Positions 47,436 to 59,702 of a DNA stretch of 64,000 bases are shown here, in pieces (positions within the stretch are counted from its first letter, which is position 1; the number at the start of each line of letters is the position of its first letter). The position numbers were made by a program, and so were the translations under genes. Origin of the DNA: Anisus vortex (lineage: Eukaryota > Mollusca > Gastropoda > Planorbidae). The stretch is from positions 5,915,457 through 5,979,456 of the forward strand of contig OX421503.1 in NCBI GenBank assembly GCA_949126835.1, in the 5' to 3' direction. The notes below the pieces were generated by a model. It made no database searches. It was not told where the DNA came from and worked only from the letters and a program-made list of their open reading frames with translations.

Positions 47436-50400
47436 CTGAAAAAATATATACAGATAACTAGCTCTTCTGTCATACTATATATATATTTAGCATAGAGTTT
47501 TAATCTACATATACAATTATAACTTGCTTATGAACGTAGATAAACTATTATTAACACTTACTCAGTTTTCTGACAATCATAATCACCAATATAATAACAA
47601 TGCACAAAATCACAACACTAACTGCAACAGCAATGTAAACTACACTGGGAACACTGGCAGAATCTGGGATTTCTTCCAATGCAAACACTGCAATAGACAA
47701 CAAAATGCAAATTAAAATTCTAGTTGACTCTAATTACGATTTCTGCTTTTTTTTTTCAATTTTATGGTAACATTTACGGTTTGCTTATTTGAATGCACAC
47801 CTGTACAACGTGGGTTTTAATGATGTTTATGTCTAACTGTAATACATTAATGAGTCATGAGAAAAGCTAAAAGTGTTGTAGGAGATCCATGAGGTTTAAC
47901 TTTAATTTATTATAATCGTTTTGGGTGCTAAAGATTGGGGAGAGAGGGAGAGAGAAAGGGAGGGAGGGAGGGAGGGAGAAAAGGAGGGAGGGAGGGAGGG
48001 AAGAACGTGATTTTTATTCCCGAAGTGATGAATGTCCAATACGATTACCGTGCCCAGTTAAGGCTGGTGTAGTTTAGAGCTGGAGTGTACACAGGACGTG
48101 CTCCCCCCATCACCCCCATCATAGTTTAAGATCAAAACTTTGCACGGACTAGAGCCACTGACGCTCGGTGGGGAGGCAGTAATAGGCGCATCAATACCCG
48201 CCTCGCCAAGCTCGGTGGATGGATGACCCGGCCTCTAATGAAATGTACAAATAAGGGTGGTTATGTGTAAGACACGCACGTGCGCGAAACCTAGTATGCG
48301 GCGTGCCCCATCGTCATGATCCATGACAAAATATCCCGGATTGGGTCTTGGTTTGGACCAATGACCGACCCATTACACGTTACTCTTTGGAAGGTTTGTC
48401 AGGATTTAAAGAGACATATAAGGGCCGACATTCCTTAAAAACTTAATTTCAACATAATATACACGTTTAGATTTGTCTTATAACCTAGTCTAGAATTTGG
48501 ATGGGGCATGCCATTAACCAGTCATGTTTTCAAGTTAAGTATTTCAGTCAAATACAAAATAAGTAAGTGAGTCAAGTAATTTAGTAAATTTTAGTTGTTT
48601 TTTTTTACTACAAATACTTGAGTGAAGTATTCCAGTTATGAATTATTTTTTTAAAAGAGGACACTTAATTAATTAGAAGTTTCATTGTCACATTAGTCTA
48701 GAACCTAATGTTTATAAAAAAAATACTAATACAATTACCTTTATTTTGTATAGAGATTGTCGTAGTAATATTTTTGACGTTGTTGAAAGAAATTAAAAAT
48801 GTAACAATCCCTAGATCTTGAGTTGTAATATTTCTTATAGTTAAAACAAGTCTTGGCGTTAAAGCCTTTGTGTCTGACTGAATACTGTAGAACTTATTGC
48901 TGTTTGATGCTTCATGAAGTTGAAGATCATTAAAATAAATACTAGGTTTTCCATTGGAATCGATAGTGTCACAAATTGTGATAGCTATGTTATCACCAAT
49001 GTTTACTGTAAAATCCTTTTCTTGATGTAGTTCACATTTTGCTAATTTATATAAAAGAAAAATATTCAGCAATTGTATTTTTTTAACATAACAAAGTCAA
49101 TTTACAAAATGATATAAATATATGCAAGTTGAAATAAATAAATACTTTCTTTGATAAAATGAATCAATATTATTTCATCATATCATCATCATCATCTTAG
49201 GCGCTACAGCCATGGTGCGCTCTGACCTGCCTCACCACCTCCTACAGCCCATGGAGGGCACTGGCCTGCCTCACCATCTCCATCAGCCCATGGAGGGCTC
49301 TGGCCTGCCTCACCATCTCCATCAGCCCATGGAGGGCTCTGGCCTGCCTCACCACCTCCATCAGCCCATGGAGGGCTCTGGCCTGCCTCACCATCTCCTA
49401 CAGCCCATGGAGGGCTCTGGCCTGCCTCACCACCTCCTTCAGCCCATGGAGGGCACTGGCCTGCCTCACCACCTCCTACAGCCCATGGAGGGCTCTGGCC
49501 TGCCTCACCACCTCCTTCAGCCCATGGAGACACTGGCCTGCCTCACCACCTCCTTCCACTCGGACTTATCCATTGCCTTTTTTTTATCAGGCCTTGACCC
49601 CGATCTGTCGCAGACCTATCTCGATATCGTCCAACCATTTCAGTCTGGGTCATACTTTAGGTCGTTTTCCTCCAGTACGTGACAATTTGGTGATGCCATT
49701 TTGGCGCGACCGTTTTGGCACTGCCGTTTTGGCGCCGGCCGTTTTGGCGCCAGCCGTTTTGGCTCGAGCCGTTTAGGCGCGGGACTTTTTAGCGCGATGA
49801 AATAATTGAAGAAAACATTTCCGAGGAATTTTCTTTCCCGGGTATTTAATATATTTTCTGTACTTTTTGTAACTTTCCTGGTCTCACTGCCATAAGTCAC
49901 CACTGGTCTAACTAATTTTGTTAAATAATTTTAAGGAACAGAAAAAAAGTTCATACCATATATTATAACAAATAAAGTCACAGACAAAACTATTTAATTC
50001 TGCCTAGTTCTGTAAAGGTACCTGACAGTAGTTGGGTATAATTAATGGCGGCTTAGCATTGTGCTGGCCACAAAGAACCTTAGTATGCCATGGTTACAGA
50101 AACCTGTGGACACTGCTTATAGATGAAATGATTATGGCAGGGATACTGTACTTTCTAGATTCACGGACATAAACATAAAATATTAAATTATGTATTATGT
50201 ATGGACTATGAATGGGAAGAAATTATTATCATAACTTTTCAAGCAATGTCATACGATTAAAAATTGCAATATAAATAGTTGAAATGTTGACTGTTACAAG
50301 GCGGTCACTACTATGTCATATTTCGCAACCTTTGTTCTATAGAATGACCATTGTTCTCATTGGTTGTGGCCAGTGATTGGCCTTGTGTGTGTGTGTGTGT

Positions 50401-53400
50401 TAACTACTGAAGTCTTCTAGTCACTTCTCGTTGAGGGCGAACTTCATTTTTATAATCTGATTTGTAATCATTTTGTCGTATTTGTGGACCTGTTTATTTC
50501 TGCTAGTAAATTGTTAGTTTTTATTACATCTGGTGTTGACTTTATAAATACCAATACTGACAGCTAGAACCCGGCTACATTAACCATTCCCTTGACACAC
50601 AAGTAACACTACTAAAATATTACATATACAATTTCTTGTTGAAAAAATATTATCTCCCCAGTCATTACAGATTCTGCTCCCCAACTAAAAACAGATCTCT
50701 TGGAGTTTATATTATAACATAATCGTTGGAAGTTGTAAATTGTTATCGTTTTCTGATTTGTTTAAACTGTATTTAATGGCTAATAATTTAGAATTTCTTT
50801 ATTTGCCTAACAAATGTTTTAGCTTTGTACATCCTAAAAACTACTTACCGATTAAAGAATGGATCGCTCTTTTTAATACTGAAACAAAAAGTATCTCAAC
50901 AGATTATGGATATACAGAATCGCAGTCAATTTTAAATAAAAAACTACAATATAGGTAAATAACATATATATAATAAACTTCTTGAAAATTAAATAGTTTT
51001 GTAAATTGTAAACATTGAATTACTGTTACTTTTTTATTTTAAAATACGACATAACTGACTACAGTTATACTATTCTAAAAAAAGTTGATAAAATAAAATA
51101 AATCTTTATCCACACGCATACGGTATGATATTGTCCTCAGAGTAGCATTCAATAATAAAATGTCTTTCTTGAACTAATTACAAATAACCAACCAATTAAA
51201 CATATTTCTTTAAAAAATCATTTATATAAACGTAACAGTAGACTTGATAACCTAAGATGTAATAATAGTTAATACTAATAAACGAGCGTTGGTACATTTT
51301 TAGATGAGGCATCAGCACATTTTGAAAGAAAAAAAAAACATAATATAAATACATATATTAGCTTTGATCAACCTTTAACATAGCAGTTATGTATAGGAAA
51401 TGTGCTATCAATCCAAAGTTTAACTGTTTTAAAATATTACACATATAAATAGATGTTCACAAAATATACTGTTACAGTAATATTTTCGGAGGTCAACTGG
51501 TTTGTGTACTCTCACTGGGGTAACCGCTATGGTCTCCGAGTGGCACGGTAAAATAAATGTAAAAAAACAGGTTATTCTGAACACGGGCACAACTGGCCCA
51601 ACATAAAAGAGTGTGTGTGATTTTTTTTTAATGGAGTGTGATTTCGGGCTTGTGGTGAGGTAAAGGAGAATGTAAATGGATTTGAAATGTGACATATGAA
51701 TTGATGCTGTATCCAATATTCTATCGATATTAAACGTTTAGGTTGTAAAATCATTTGTGTTTAGAATAAATGACATGTAATGTAACCTTTGAATAATAAA
51801 AGTGCAGGTAGAGTTTTAAAGCATAAAAAGCAGGTAACACATACCTATAGTATATAACAGAACCTGGATGCTAGACCATGATTCAATTTGTAGTGGTCCA
51901 TTCACAGCAGCGGTTACAATGATTTTAATAAATCCTTTTTTCCATTTCTCGTTCCATTGATAGATCACTGTTACTTTGTTCGTTTCTCCACTAGAATTCG
52001 CTGTAAGTTCATTTTGTAAAGTAACATTCCTTGTACAGCTTATATTATCTGTACAAATTGGGATGCTAATATTGTTTATAGTTATAGTCTTGTCCAAGAT
52101 CCCAAAACTTTGAAAACACAGGGTTATCTCATCGCCAGGTCGTGCTTCTATTATAGAATTATTTGGTGAACCTTGGCATAAAGCAGAATGTTTATCTTGG
52201 AAAGACAAAATATAGAAAGTAGAATAAGACGTATAATACACATGAGATATACTGTTTTAGAATTGATATGTGATCAATATGTTTATAAATTGTAAAACTT
52301 TCGCTCTTTATTATTAAAAGGAAAAACAGTGAACAGAAAGATTTATTTATACAGGACTTTAATAAAGTTGGGTAAAACATAAATATTTAATGTTTTTTTA
52401 TTTACCATAAATTAGTTAAATTTTGTGTATACACACTTTCGATATGTAATATGTTTAACAAGATGGAGAGCCGACAAATCATTTTGAAAAAAATAGTAGT
52501 ATGGAAAGAAAGCCTCATTTGACAAAGCAAAAAATACATTACTGGTGAGAATCATACATGAACTTAGAAAGTCTAAAGTGATATTGTATCAGAAAAAAGT
52601 TTTAACCATAGGTTGCCTTCGATAGATCATACAAGTAAGATGGTGTGACTTCTTTCATAACAAAGATTTATAAATCAGAGCTGTCCAAATGCCCAACCTT
52701 TACGACGTAAAAAGAGGAAACGGAAATGGATTGGTCACACTCTAGGAAAAGAACCGGGCAACGTAGATCACCACAGATTCAAACAAGCGTACTCCAAAGG
52801 ACTTCTTTGTGTGTCCATTTACACTGGAAATTCTAAGAACTGACCGTGACAACGAGCGCAGTGCATTGGTTAGCGTGTGCTTTGATATAAGACATTCAGT
52901 AATGTATTTAAACGCTTTATCACATAACTACCGTTAACAAACTTTGAAAAGCCATGAAGGATAAGGAAACGCGGTAGATAGAAGTAGTAAACATATTATT
53001 TTGTTTGTTACTATTATAAAAACATACCTTCTTCAAAAATTACATAAAATGTATATATTTTCGTTGAGTTGTCACACAGCTGTATTAAAAGATCATATCT
53101 TCCAAAGTTATACGTTGTGGTGTTTCTAATGGTAATATTTATTTCTGTATTTTTAATAATTGATAAATTGACATTATCCAGTGACTGATTGCCAGGTCTG
53201 TCTTGACCAAATTGTGTATAAGAAATATTCTTCACGCAAATCTCTATATAAGAGTTAGATTTCATTGTTGCACAATATGTTATAGTTTTGTGGATTTGTG
53301 TGTATAAATATTGTTTCGCCGTTGTTCCTTCACAGCTGTATATTTCCACATCTAATGAAGATACTAGTAAAAGAACAAGTTATAATTGATCTAACTAATT

Positions 53401-53600
53401 TTAATATAAATAGTACATTATATTAAGAACGAAGAAGAATAAGAAGTAACATCCAATCTACATCCTATTGAGTCTAGTAATTAAAATACTATAGATTGCA
53501 CGCATTATATTTGATATAAGCTTATCAACAATATAAGGGATTGAGTTAGGAAATGTATCATGTTATTTGTATAGAATTTTGTTTTACAACTTAATGAGCC

Positions 53601-53632
<32 letters not shown>

Positions 53633-56600
53633 TATTGACATATCATCATAATCTAAAGAAAAATCGACATCACGTCAAGTTTAAACTAAATCATAGACTC
53701 GTGTCCATTGTTTAATAAATGTATGCACGCGTCATATGTATTAATTGGAAATGTTCGTCCAGGCTAACAACATACGGCGCCATTCTTTTTTTGTAATAAT
53801 ACGTATGAATGTTTTAATATAATTTATAATTACTTTGCAATCAGAGTTACTTTATGGTAATATAACAAAAAATTGTAACATTTTTTTAATAGGAAAAGTG
53901 CTTAAAATGTAGCATGTATATAATGATATATAGTGTGGAACGCAACATAATGAGCATTGGACACATGTGAATTGGGACGCATGAATGTAAGGGGAGGTTA
54001 TAAGGGAGATCAAATAAAAAAGGTTAATTGTCACATGTGCGAGGAGTAAGAAAACTCTTGCACGGCGTTCTAGTCAGTTGGATGGTATATGATTTATATG
54101 GAAAGATATACTGAGTGAATATAATCAAATAGAAATAAGTCGTAACACTTAGTGCGTGTTGTTTAAAAACTCCGCAGGTACATAATATTTATTTATTTAT
54201 TTCAAGATGCTAAAATGCTATGTAATGGCAATAATTTTAATTTACATAACAATATGTTATAAAGTAAAAACTTACCATTCTGATTTAAAATTTTAAATGA
54301 AAAAATCAAACTTTGGTTTTTAACTGGCTTAATTAGAACAGTGTAGTTCTTAACATGTTCTATTGTTACATTCTTGAAGTATATCTGCATGTAGTATTGT
54401 CTACTGTTACTTGTATTATCAACACTGACCCACACATCTTTATTATTATCAAATTCATTAACTTGAAATATTTCATTTTTTATTCCAATGTATTCAAATA
54501 ATCCTAGATCCGTCATGTAACAAATGTGAATTGTCAAACTTTCATGTAGTCCTGATAAAACTGTTGTTCCGTTTATTTCATGTTTACACAGTCCAAGGAA
54601 ACCTTTAGAAAAAACAACAACAAAAAAAACCACAACAAACATTAGTACATCATTTGGTAAATTATACCATCGACCAAACTGATTCAAAGGGCAGGTGAAG
54701 CAGCGTTCACCAGTTTATGTGGCTACAGCATATTAGGGGATTGTATAGCCAGCACAATTCCTAGCCACTTTTACTTTACGTTTGTCGCATTTAAACTGTT
54801 TCTAGTCTTTGTTCTGCAGCATTAGAATAGGAAAGTGCCACTACAATCCAAATATCACTAAAGCAAATCTCCCTGCAAATAAGCCTACGTTTTTGGCCTA
54901 GTAATATATTACATGTTTACATTGTCCTTGAAACCCATTGTCTTCTTATGGCACATAACTAATACAAATAATATTTTCCCAATTCCTGTTAGCCATACCA
55001 TTTTTTAGGGTGTTCACTTATTATTTTTTGTTTTTGCACTACTGTACCCACGAGCCCAAAAGATGAGATGGCTAATACAAGAAACTGCGGTCGCCGTATG
55101 CCGTGACCCCTTCCCCCACTCCCCATCTCTGTGGGTGACGGAATGATGTTTGGTCACTGTGTAGCAGGGAGCTAAGCGACGTATCTCGTGATGGTGGTAC
55201 CCCCGCGGCATGCTCTTGTGCCCCCAGGGGTCGGGCGTTTATGAAAACATGAATCTTTTGGGAGAAATCTTAGTCGGGGGCCGAAATTGCATTCGATTAA
55301 AGTTTTCTTTGCTGTCCACTCTAGGACCGCTGATGCGGTTCTCTTTAGGACCGCTTACCATAGTATTACATGGCGTCTACTTTGTAGAAATACTAGTTTT
55401 CTACAATCAATCAAATTCCTTTAAGTTCCTCATATAGACATAGTGCCTCGACAATGCAAATACACTCCTTTCGGTCCTTAGACAGTCTCTTCATTTTTTG
55501 GCACTGTATTCCCGATTCTTTCAGTTGCTTATCCAGAGTTCTCCTCCAGGTGATATTTGGCCGGCCTTTCGTCCTGGTTCACTGTGGATTTCATTTAGTG
55601 CTAGGCGGGCTATGTTGCCCGGTTTTCGTCTTAGAGTGTGACCAATCCACTTCCAGTTCGTCTTTTTTATTTCGCGTAAGATGGGTTTCTGGCAAGCTTT
55701 TCTTTCGACTTTTTCATTTAGCACGAAGTCATTCCATCTTATTTTTAGGATTTGTTGTATGCAAACTAAGGGTAACCACATATATTTTCCGAACAATACC
55801 GTTCAATTTTCGACATTAGTTCAACTGTTACTGTATATTTAATTTTAATATTTAATTAGAGCTGAGTCTAAACTTAAACTAGATATAGTTATAGCAATAA
55901 TAATTGTCCACTGAAGGATAAATAAAACCTACTTGATAAATTAGGTACTGTATCATGTCAAATAATATGATGCATAGTAGTATTAAGTATGATATATTTT
56001 TATAATCTTAACTAAAATAAACGTTATAGTTTATGTCTGTTGTTACGTCCACAATCCCCTTGTGGCAAGAGCCGTGTAAATATCGTTGATAATTCCCGTT
56101 TGTCCTAGGGTAGACTTTGGTTATTATTATTTATATTTCTGTATTACACGAACTCTCCTTATGGTCCTGGGCACAAACTCAGGATTTGCGTTCTAACAGT
56201 TCCTTTCCTTGACGTTAGAGTAGATAAATCTTATAGTATTGTAGACAACACAATAGAATAGTAACTTGACGAGGAAGCTTCAGAGTAAATGTTGTTGATA
56301 GTTTAATTCTGGTGATAAAGTATATACAATAGATGTAGTATTTACAGCAATAATAGAATAGTGCCAACACAAGCGTCCATAACAAGCTCAAAGAAAAGTA
56401 TTTACAAAACTAACTCTCTGCAAAAACTCTGCAGAAACTGACTGCTTTTTTAAGACAACGCGAATCATTAAATACTTTTGTGGTTGTGCGGGGGACAGAC
56501 CTATTACTAGGAGGGGTGAAAATAATGGTATCATTACAAAACTCATAATAAAATTGAAAGGAACTCCCCTATACGAGAAAAATAAACGATTCCTAGCCAT

Positions 56601-58241
56601 CCCGAGAATTTAAGGTCGGCATAAGCGTGGAATCCCAAGAATCTTTCGTCTTCGTACTAAATGTCAAGGAAATGGAAAAATTAAGCCACGCCCACAAAAT
56701 CTTGCGTAAGGAGAAAAAGAGAGGGGGGGGGAATAAGTAATGTCTGTTACAATATTTGGAACCACCAATATGTGACACTGTCTATCAATTGAGTTATCAA
56801 TATCCCAGTTAGCCAATATATGCAAATCTTTACATCTATGTTTCAATATCTATCAACTTATATGACAATCTATCAGTTTATATTTCTGTCTATCTATCTG
56901 TCGTCTGTTGAGTTATCCTTATAGATCTATCTATTACTATGTATGTTTTTCTGTTTATAATGAAAAGACTGAAAGAAGTAGAACAGGATGTGAGAATAGA
57001 CTGAGATTGCATTCTTGGAACCCAGTTGATAGCAGTAGCAAGCCATGCGCCTGATGCAGATAAGGTGTGAGGAGGTCATCTTAGTTCAAACTTCTGTTCG
57101 CGGCTAGTCCTAAAATGCAGGCAAACTATTGGGCGGTCGCATGTAGGGTTTACTTGACTCATTCGTGTTCTCCATTCCGAATGTACATTTGCATCACTCC
57201 TCTCGCCTCGTATTTCTGTAATGTTGGCTGGATGTGCGTTGGTCGAGCGGATTTTGTCTCTCGCGGGGATGATAAGGTCTAAAGCCTATCTACCCGTGTA
57301 TATGTCTACCTGTCTATGTCCATATATGTGTCTGTCTGTCCATCAATAAGAATTTGTTTATTATTCAAACATATAAAAAAAAAAGATAAACATTACTTAT
57401 TTACGAAAGTTTATAAATTACCTTGAACAATTAGTTTGAACTCGAAGACAAAACAAGCATCGGCAACATTTGTTATTTTAACTTCGTAATGGACTGGAGT
57501 AGCTTCACTGATATTGGCAATTTCAACCAACAGGTAATATTTATCTGTAGAGTTTTGCTTGACCTGCACTCGTCTTCCGTTCTTATCAAATGTTTTACTA
57601 AAGTCTGTATTGCCGTCGTTAATTTGGACACTTTTCAAGCTCGTGAGTAGGTCGCTAACACATATTTCCACGCTCACGTTACCATTTATAGCTACATTTA
57701 TTTCTGAATTATATTTCGTTACATTACACAGGCTTGGTTTATCTGGAGAAAGCATACATCAACAGCCCGAGGTCAAAAATTAAATTGAGAATTACTAAAT
57801 AGAGTAATGATTATAATTTAATTTTTTTTTACATGAACGTACTATTTTTGCAATGTTTTTTTTTAATAAAGTTACTTAAAATTGTATACACTATAGAGTC
57901 AAGCCAAAATATACACTTACTGAAAATATTCACTGTAATTTTTCTGTAAATTCTTTCAACAGTAGTGTCAGTTCTATTCACAATAATCTCCACTGTATGA
58001 TTACCTTTGTAGGAGTCTAATACATTGGTAATACTAAAATTTATAAATAACATTTGTAAATGATTTATTTTGTAAGTCTTGGTATGCGCAATGTTTTGCA
58101 TCTTTGTGGAAATTCTTGTAAGATTAATGTCTTTATTATCGGCCATTAGATTATACAAGCAAAGGGTAAAATTGACCGTCTCGTTGATCGGTGAGTTCAT
58201 AATAAGAGGATCGGTGGGTCTCTCACAAAAATGAACTGGAC
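47236..58241 (-). CDS. Receptor 2: paralogous Ig-like transmembrane receptor, 5' part not in window (8 exons seen)
   Basis: Minus-strand exons 57921-58241, 57422-57742, 54276-54602, 53028-53351, 51845-52195, 48739-49041, 47562-47687, 47236-47435. They correspond to receptor 1 domains 3 to 8 and the membrane exon with identical exon lengths and phases, followed by an unrelated tail. Together they encode 757 residues plus stop. The first exon seen is entered in phase 1, so upstream coding exons are required, but no signal peptide or domain 1-2 exon is recognisable between 58242 and 64000. They may lie beyond the window, past the retroelement, or be lost. Role as for receptor 1, with a purely ITIM-like tail suggesting inhibitory signalling. 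All seen exons are intact, arguing for a functional gene or a very recent loss. Confidence 0.78.
47562..47687 (-). CDS. Receptor 2 exon: transmembrane segment
   Basis: 126 bp, phase 1-1. Stalk LEEIPDSASVP, about 24 hydrophobic residues, then RK. Nearly the same as 18467-18592. The intron sequence just after it is homologous to receptor 1 for about 100 bp and then diverges. Confidence 0.87.
47940..48003 (+). repeat. (GGGA)n tract, duplicated at 18858-18902
   Basis: Purine-only tract of GGGA/GGAGA units at equivalent positions in both receptor genes (intron between membrane exon and domain 8). Confidence 0.85.
48739..49041 (-). CDS. Receptor 2 exon: Ig-like domain 8
   Basis: Phase 1-1, 303 bp. 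Signature AKC then ITIC. The donor (AAAG|GTAATTG) is at the same place as in receptor 1. The intron upstream carries the 39-bp minisatellite, a LINE scrap and a SINE not found in the other copy. Confidence 0.85.
49204..49555 (+). repeat. GC-rich minisatellite, 39-bp unit, about 9 copies
   Basis: Unit encodes GLPHHLLQPMEGS on the plus strand and PPWAVGGGEAGQS on the minus strand because 39 is divisible by three. GC-rich in an AT-rich intron of receptor 2; absent from receptor 1. Not considered a gene. Confidence 0.9.
49690..49795. repeat. Short tandem CCGTTTTGGCGC repeats
   Basis: Five to six copies of CCGTTTTGGC followed by variable GC bases, ending GCGCGATGAAA. It resembles the terminal repeats of some DNA transposons. 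Confidence 0.55.
49800..49905 (-). pseudogene. Small LINE RT scrap
   Basis: On minus: TYGSETRKVTKSTENILNT then RERKFL, resembling the YG.ETW..T......L...ERK.LR motif. It ends at the GC-rich short tandem repeat. Confidence 0.55.
49985..50130 (+). mobile_element. Truncated SINE
   Basis: Plus orientation: GGTACCTGACAGTAGTTGGG, ATGGCGGCTTAGCATTGTGC, TGGACACTGCTTATAG. Lacks the head. Confidence 0.6.
51845..52195 (-). CDS. Receptor 2 exon: Ig-like domain 7
   Basis: Phase 1-1, 351 bp. The most conserved domain between the paralogues by eye. It retains ALC, ITLC, PIC and SC but reads IESW where receptor 1 has IEQC, removing the last cysteine. Confidence 0.86.
52695..52775 (+). pseudogene. Small LINE RT scrap
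   Basis: RKRKWIGHTLGKEPGNVDH matches the W.WIGH.LR...NIA motif. In the intron between receptor 2 domains 6 and 7. Confidence 0.55.
53028..53351 (-). CDS. Receptor 2 exon: Ig-like domain 6
   Basis: Phase 1-1, 324 bp. Signature YSC then ITYC; the extra cysteines EIC and QLC are conserved with receptor 1. Donor GAAG|GTATGT. Confidence 0.85.
53599..53627. repeat. (AT)n microsatellite
   Basis: About 14 AT units in the intron between receptor 2 domains 5 and 6. Confidence 0.9.
54276..54602 (-). CDS. Receptor 2 exon: Ig-like domain 5
   Basis: Phase 1-1, 327 bp. Signature GLC, then IHIC. Matches 25420-25746 with scattered substitutions. The upstream intron starts with an A-rich tract and a SINE fragment. 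Confidence 0.85.
54665..54785 (-). mobile_element. Truncated SINE, orthologous position to 25795
   Basis: GGTGAAGCAGCGTTCACCAG and GGATTGTATAGCCAGCACAA match the 25795 copy, which also precedes the domain 5 exon. It breaks off at TTTACTTTACG. Confidence 0.65.
55500..55796 (-). pseudogene. LINE RT C-terminal fragment
   Basis: On minus: QQILKIRWNDFVLNEKV, KKTNWKWIGHTLRRKPGNIA, ALNEIHSEPGRKAG; near intact for about 90 codons. Plus-strand ORF 55454-55819 is its shadow. In the intron between receptor 2 domains 4 and 5. Confidence 0.75.
57422..57742 (-). CDS. Receptor 2 exon: Ig-like domain 4
   Basis: Phase 1-1, 321 bp, signature SLC, 21 residues, VEIC, plus ADAC. It is separated from domain 3 by a 178-179 bp intron like that of receptor 1. 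Very similar to 28352-28672. Confidence 0.85.
57921..58241 (-). CDS. Receptor 2 exon: Ig-like domain 3
   Basis: Phase 1-1, 321 bp, signature HFC then FTLC. Acceptor taaacag, donor TTCA|GTAAGT. Reading through the acceptor gives an in-frame ATG with a ten-residue hydrophobic lead; this is too short for a confident signal peptide and looks accidental, as receptor 1 shows a similar read-through. Confidence 0.83.
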
Positions 58242-59343
58242 CTGTTAAATAAAAGACGATTAAAAACATATATAATTTGTGCGTTTATGCTTAGAAATAA
58301 ATAAATATATATATTAAATTGTATTAAACGGAAAAAAACATGAACTACATAAACAAAAAGACAACCAAAAATATAAGTAAATATTAAAACAAAATGAGAG
58401 GAAAAATTTTTTTTTTAAAATCTTTAAGTCATTTAAGATGCACTAATGTGTTTTATAAATGCAATAAAAACATGCATAACTTCTTTTATATTTAAGTATT
58501 GTACTTTAACATAAAACACAATTGCTATGAAGCCATAAAATAATATATAGGTAGTAGCTATATTAATAATTAAAAAGTCGAAATAAAACCCATTTTTGGA
58601 TATTAAGAAAACCTATATCGGAAGTAGATATAGTCAAGTGACTGTCCATGCGGCCGGCAGTCTTTTCTCATAACTCACAAGGAACGCAGGCATTATTTTA
58701 GACTCAGGAAAAATAAATAAAATTGTGTATTATGTTGATACTATAAAGCTATATTTGTTCATTGGATGTGAAGTGTCAACTGTTAATGAATTGTTATTAA
58801 ATAATATGCTGCAATAAGTCGTTCTTTTATTATTTACAAGTTTGGAATTTATATTGTGGTGATGTCGTCCATTTTGATGTTCAAATCAATCAAATAATTC
58901 AGCTACTGCAACTCAAATACTCTGAGAAGACTGGTGGTAATGTTTGATAGTCCAATAATAATAATAGGACATCAACAGGTTTGGTGGCAGCTAACGGAGA
59001 GAGAAGCTGAAGGATATAATATTAGGTTCAAATTCGAAACTTTTTGAACTTTTTGAAGACGTACTACAAACCACATGGAAAATTATGTGAGTACCAGTTT
59101 TTCAACAAAACTGAAGCCTGAGTCAATTATTTCAAATACATATACTATTTATATGATTGAGCACTATAATAGCTCTAAGAAAATATAACATTTGTACACC
59201 GATGACAAATTTATCATCATAAAAAAATTCGATACAAAAAATCGAAAAAAAGTGACTATACGCAGATCATTATTTAATATTTGCAACCGGAAAAAGTTTC
59301 GTTCCCACATGTTATCAACAAGGAACCTAAACTATATACATAT
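58242..59343. other. Non-coding flank upstream of receptor 2 domain 3
   Basis: AT-rich. Weak resemblance to the receptor 1 intron between domains 2 and 3 persists for a couple of hundred bases, then ends with no domain 2 exon. A TGTTGAT...ATCAACA pair (58733-58974) followed by a TGGTGGCAGC stretch is an alternative, weaker LTR and primer-site candidate. Confidence 0.35.
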
Positions 59344-59530
59344 GTTCAAGTCCGATGTTCAAATCCGATGTGACACAACCATGTGTTGAATTTTATGTAG
59401 CCTACATAACCATATGTTCAAATCCGATGTGACACAACGATGTGTTGAATTTTATGTAGAATAACCACATGTTCAAATCCGATGTGACACGACCAGGTGT
59501 TGAAATCTGATGTGTTGAAGTCCGATGTGC
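59344..59530 (+). repeat. Three-copy tandem repeat, about 65 bp unit
   Basis: Units share GTTCAAATCCGATGTGACAC followed by a TGTGTTGAA block; the third copy is shortened and decayed. It sits just left of the candidate LTR. Confidence 0.7.
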
Positions 59531-59702
59531 TTATCGGAAGATAAATAAATAACATTAAATAACTTTAAATATAATTAATATTTAATCTGTATACCAAAGA
59601 CTTTGACATTAATTTTAATTAATGGTATACATTTTTTTCTTGTGTTCATTCTAAAATTGGATTATACCATACTGAAGTGGAAACTTTAAGCAACTCAACT
59701 TG

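Larger units (their letters stand above)
47490..58241 (-). repeat. Segmental duplication, right copy
   Basis: Same orientation as the left copy, so a tandem duplication about 29 kb apart. Homology stops shortly 3' of the membrane exon and at or just 5' of domain 3, which defines the shared cassette. Confidence 0.8.

Noticed and set aside
49212..49682. 156-codon plus-strand ORF
   Set aside because: Built from the 39-bp minisatellite and running into LINE and short-repeat sequence; antisense to an intron of receptor 2.
50740..50958. 72-codon plus-strand ORF in a receptor 2 intron
   Set aside because: No known domain, no splice or promoter support, AT-rich random-looking sequence.
55454..55819. 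121-codon plus-strand ORF
   Set aside because: Antisense of the LINE RT fragment at 55500-55796, which matches known RT motifs.
58210..58269. ATG with a short hydrophobic lead reading into domain 3 of receptor 2, as an alternative start
   Set aside because: Only about ten residues, passes through a good splice acceptor, and receptor 1 shows an equivalent accidental read-through.
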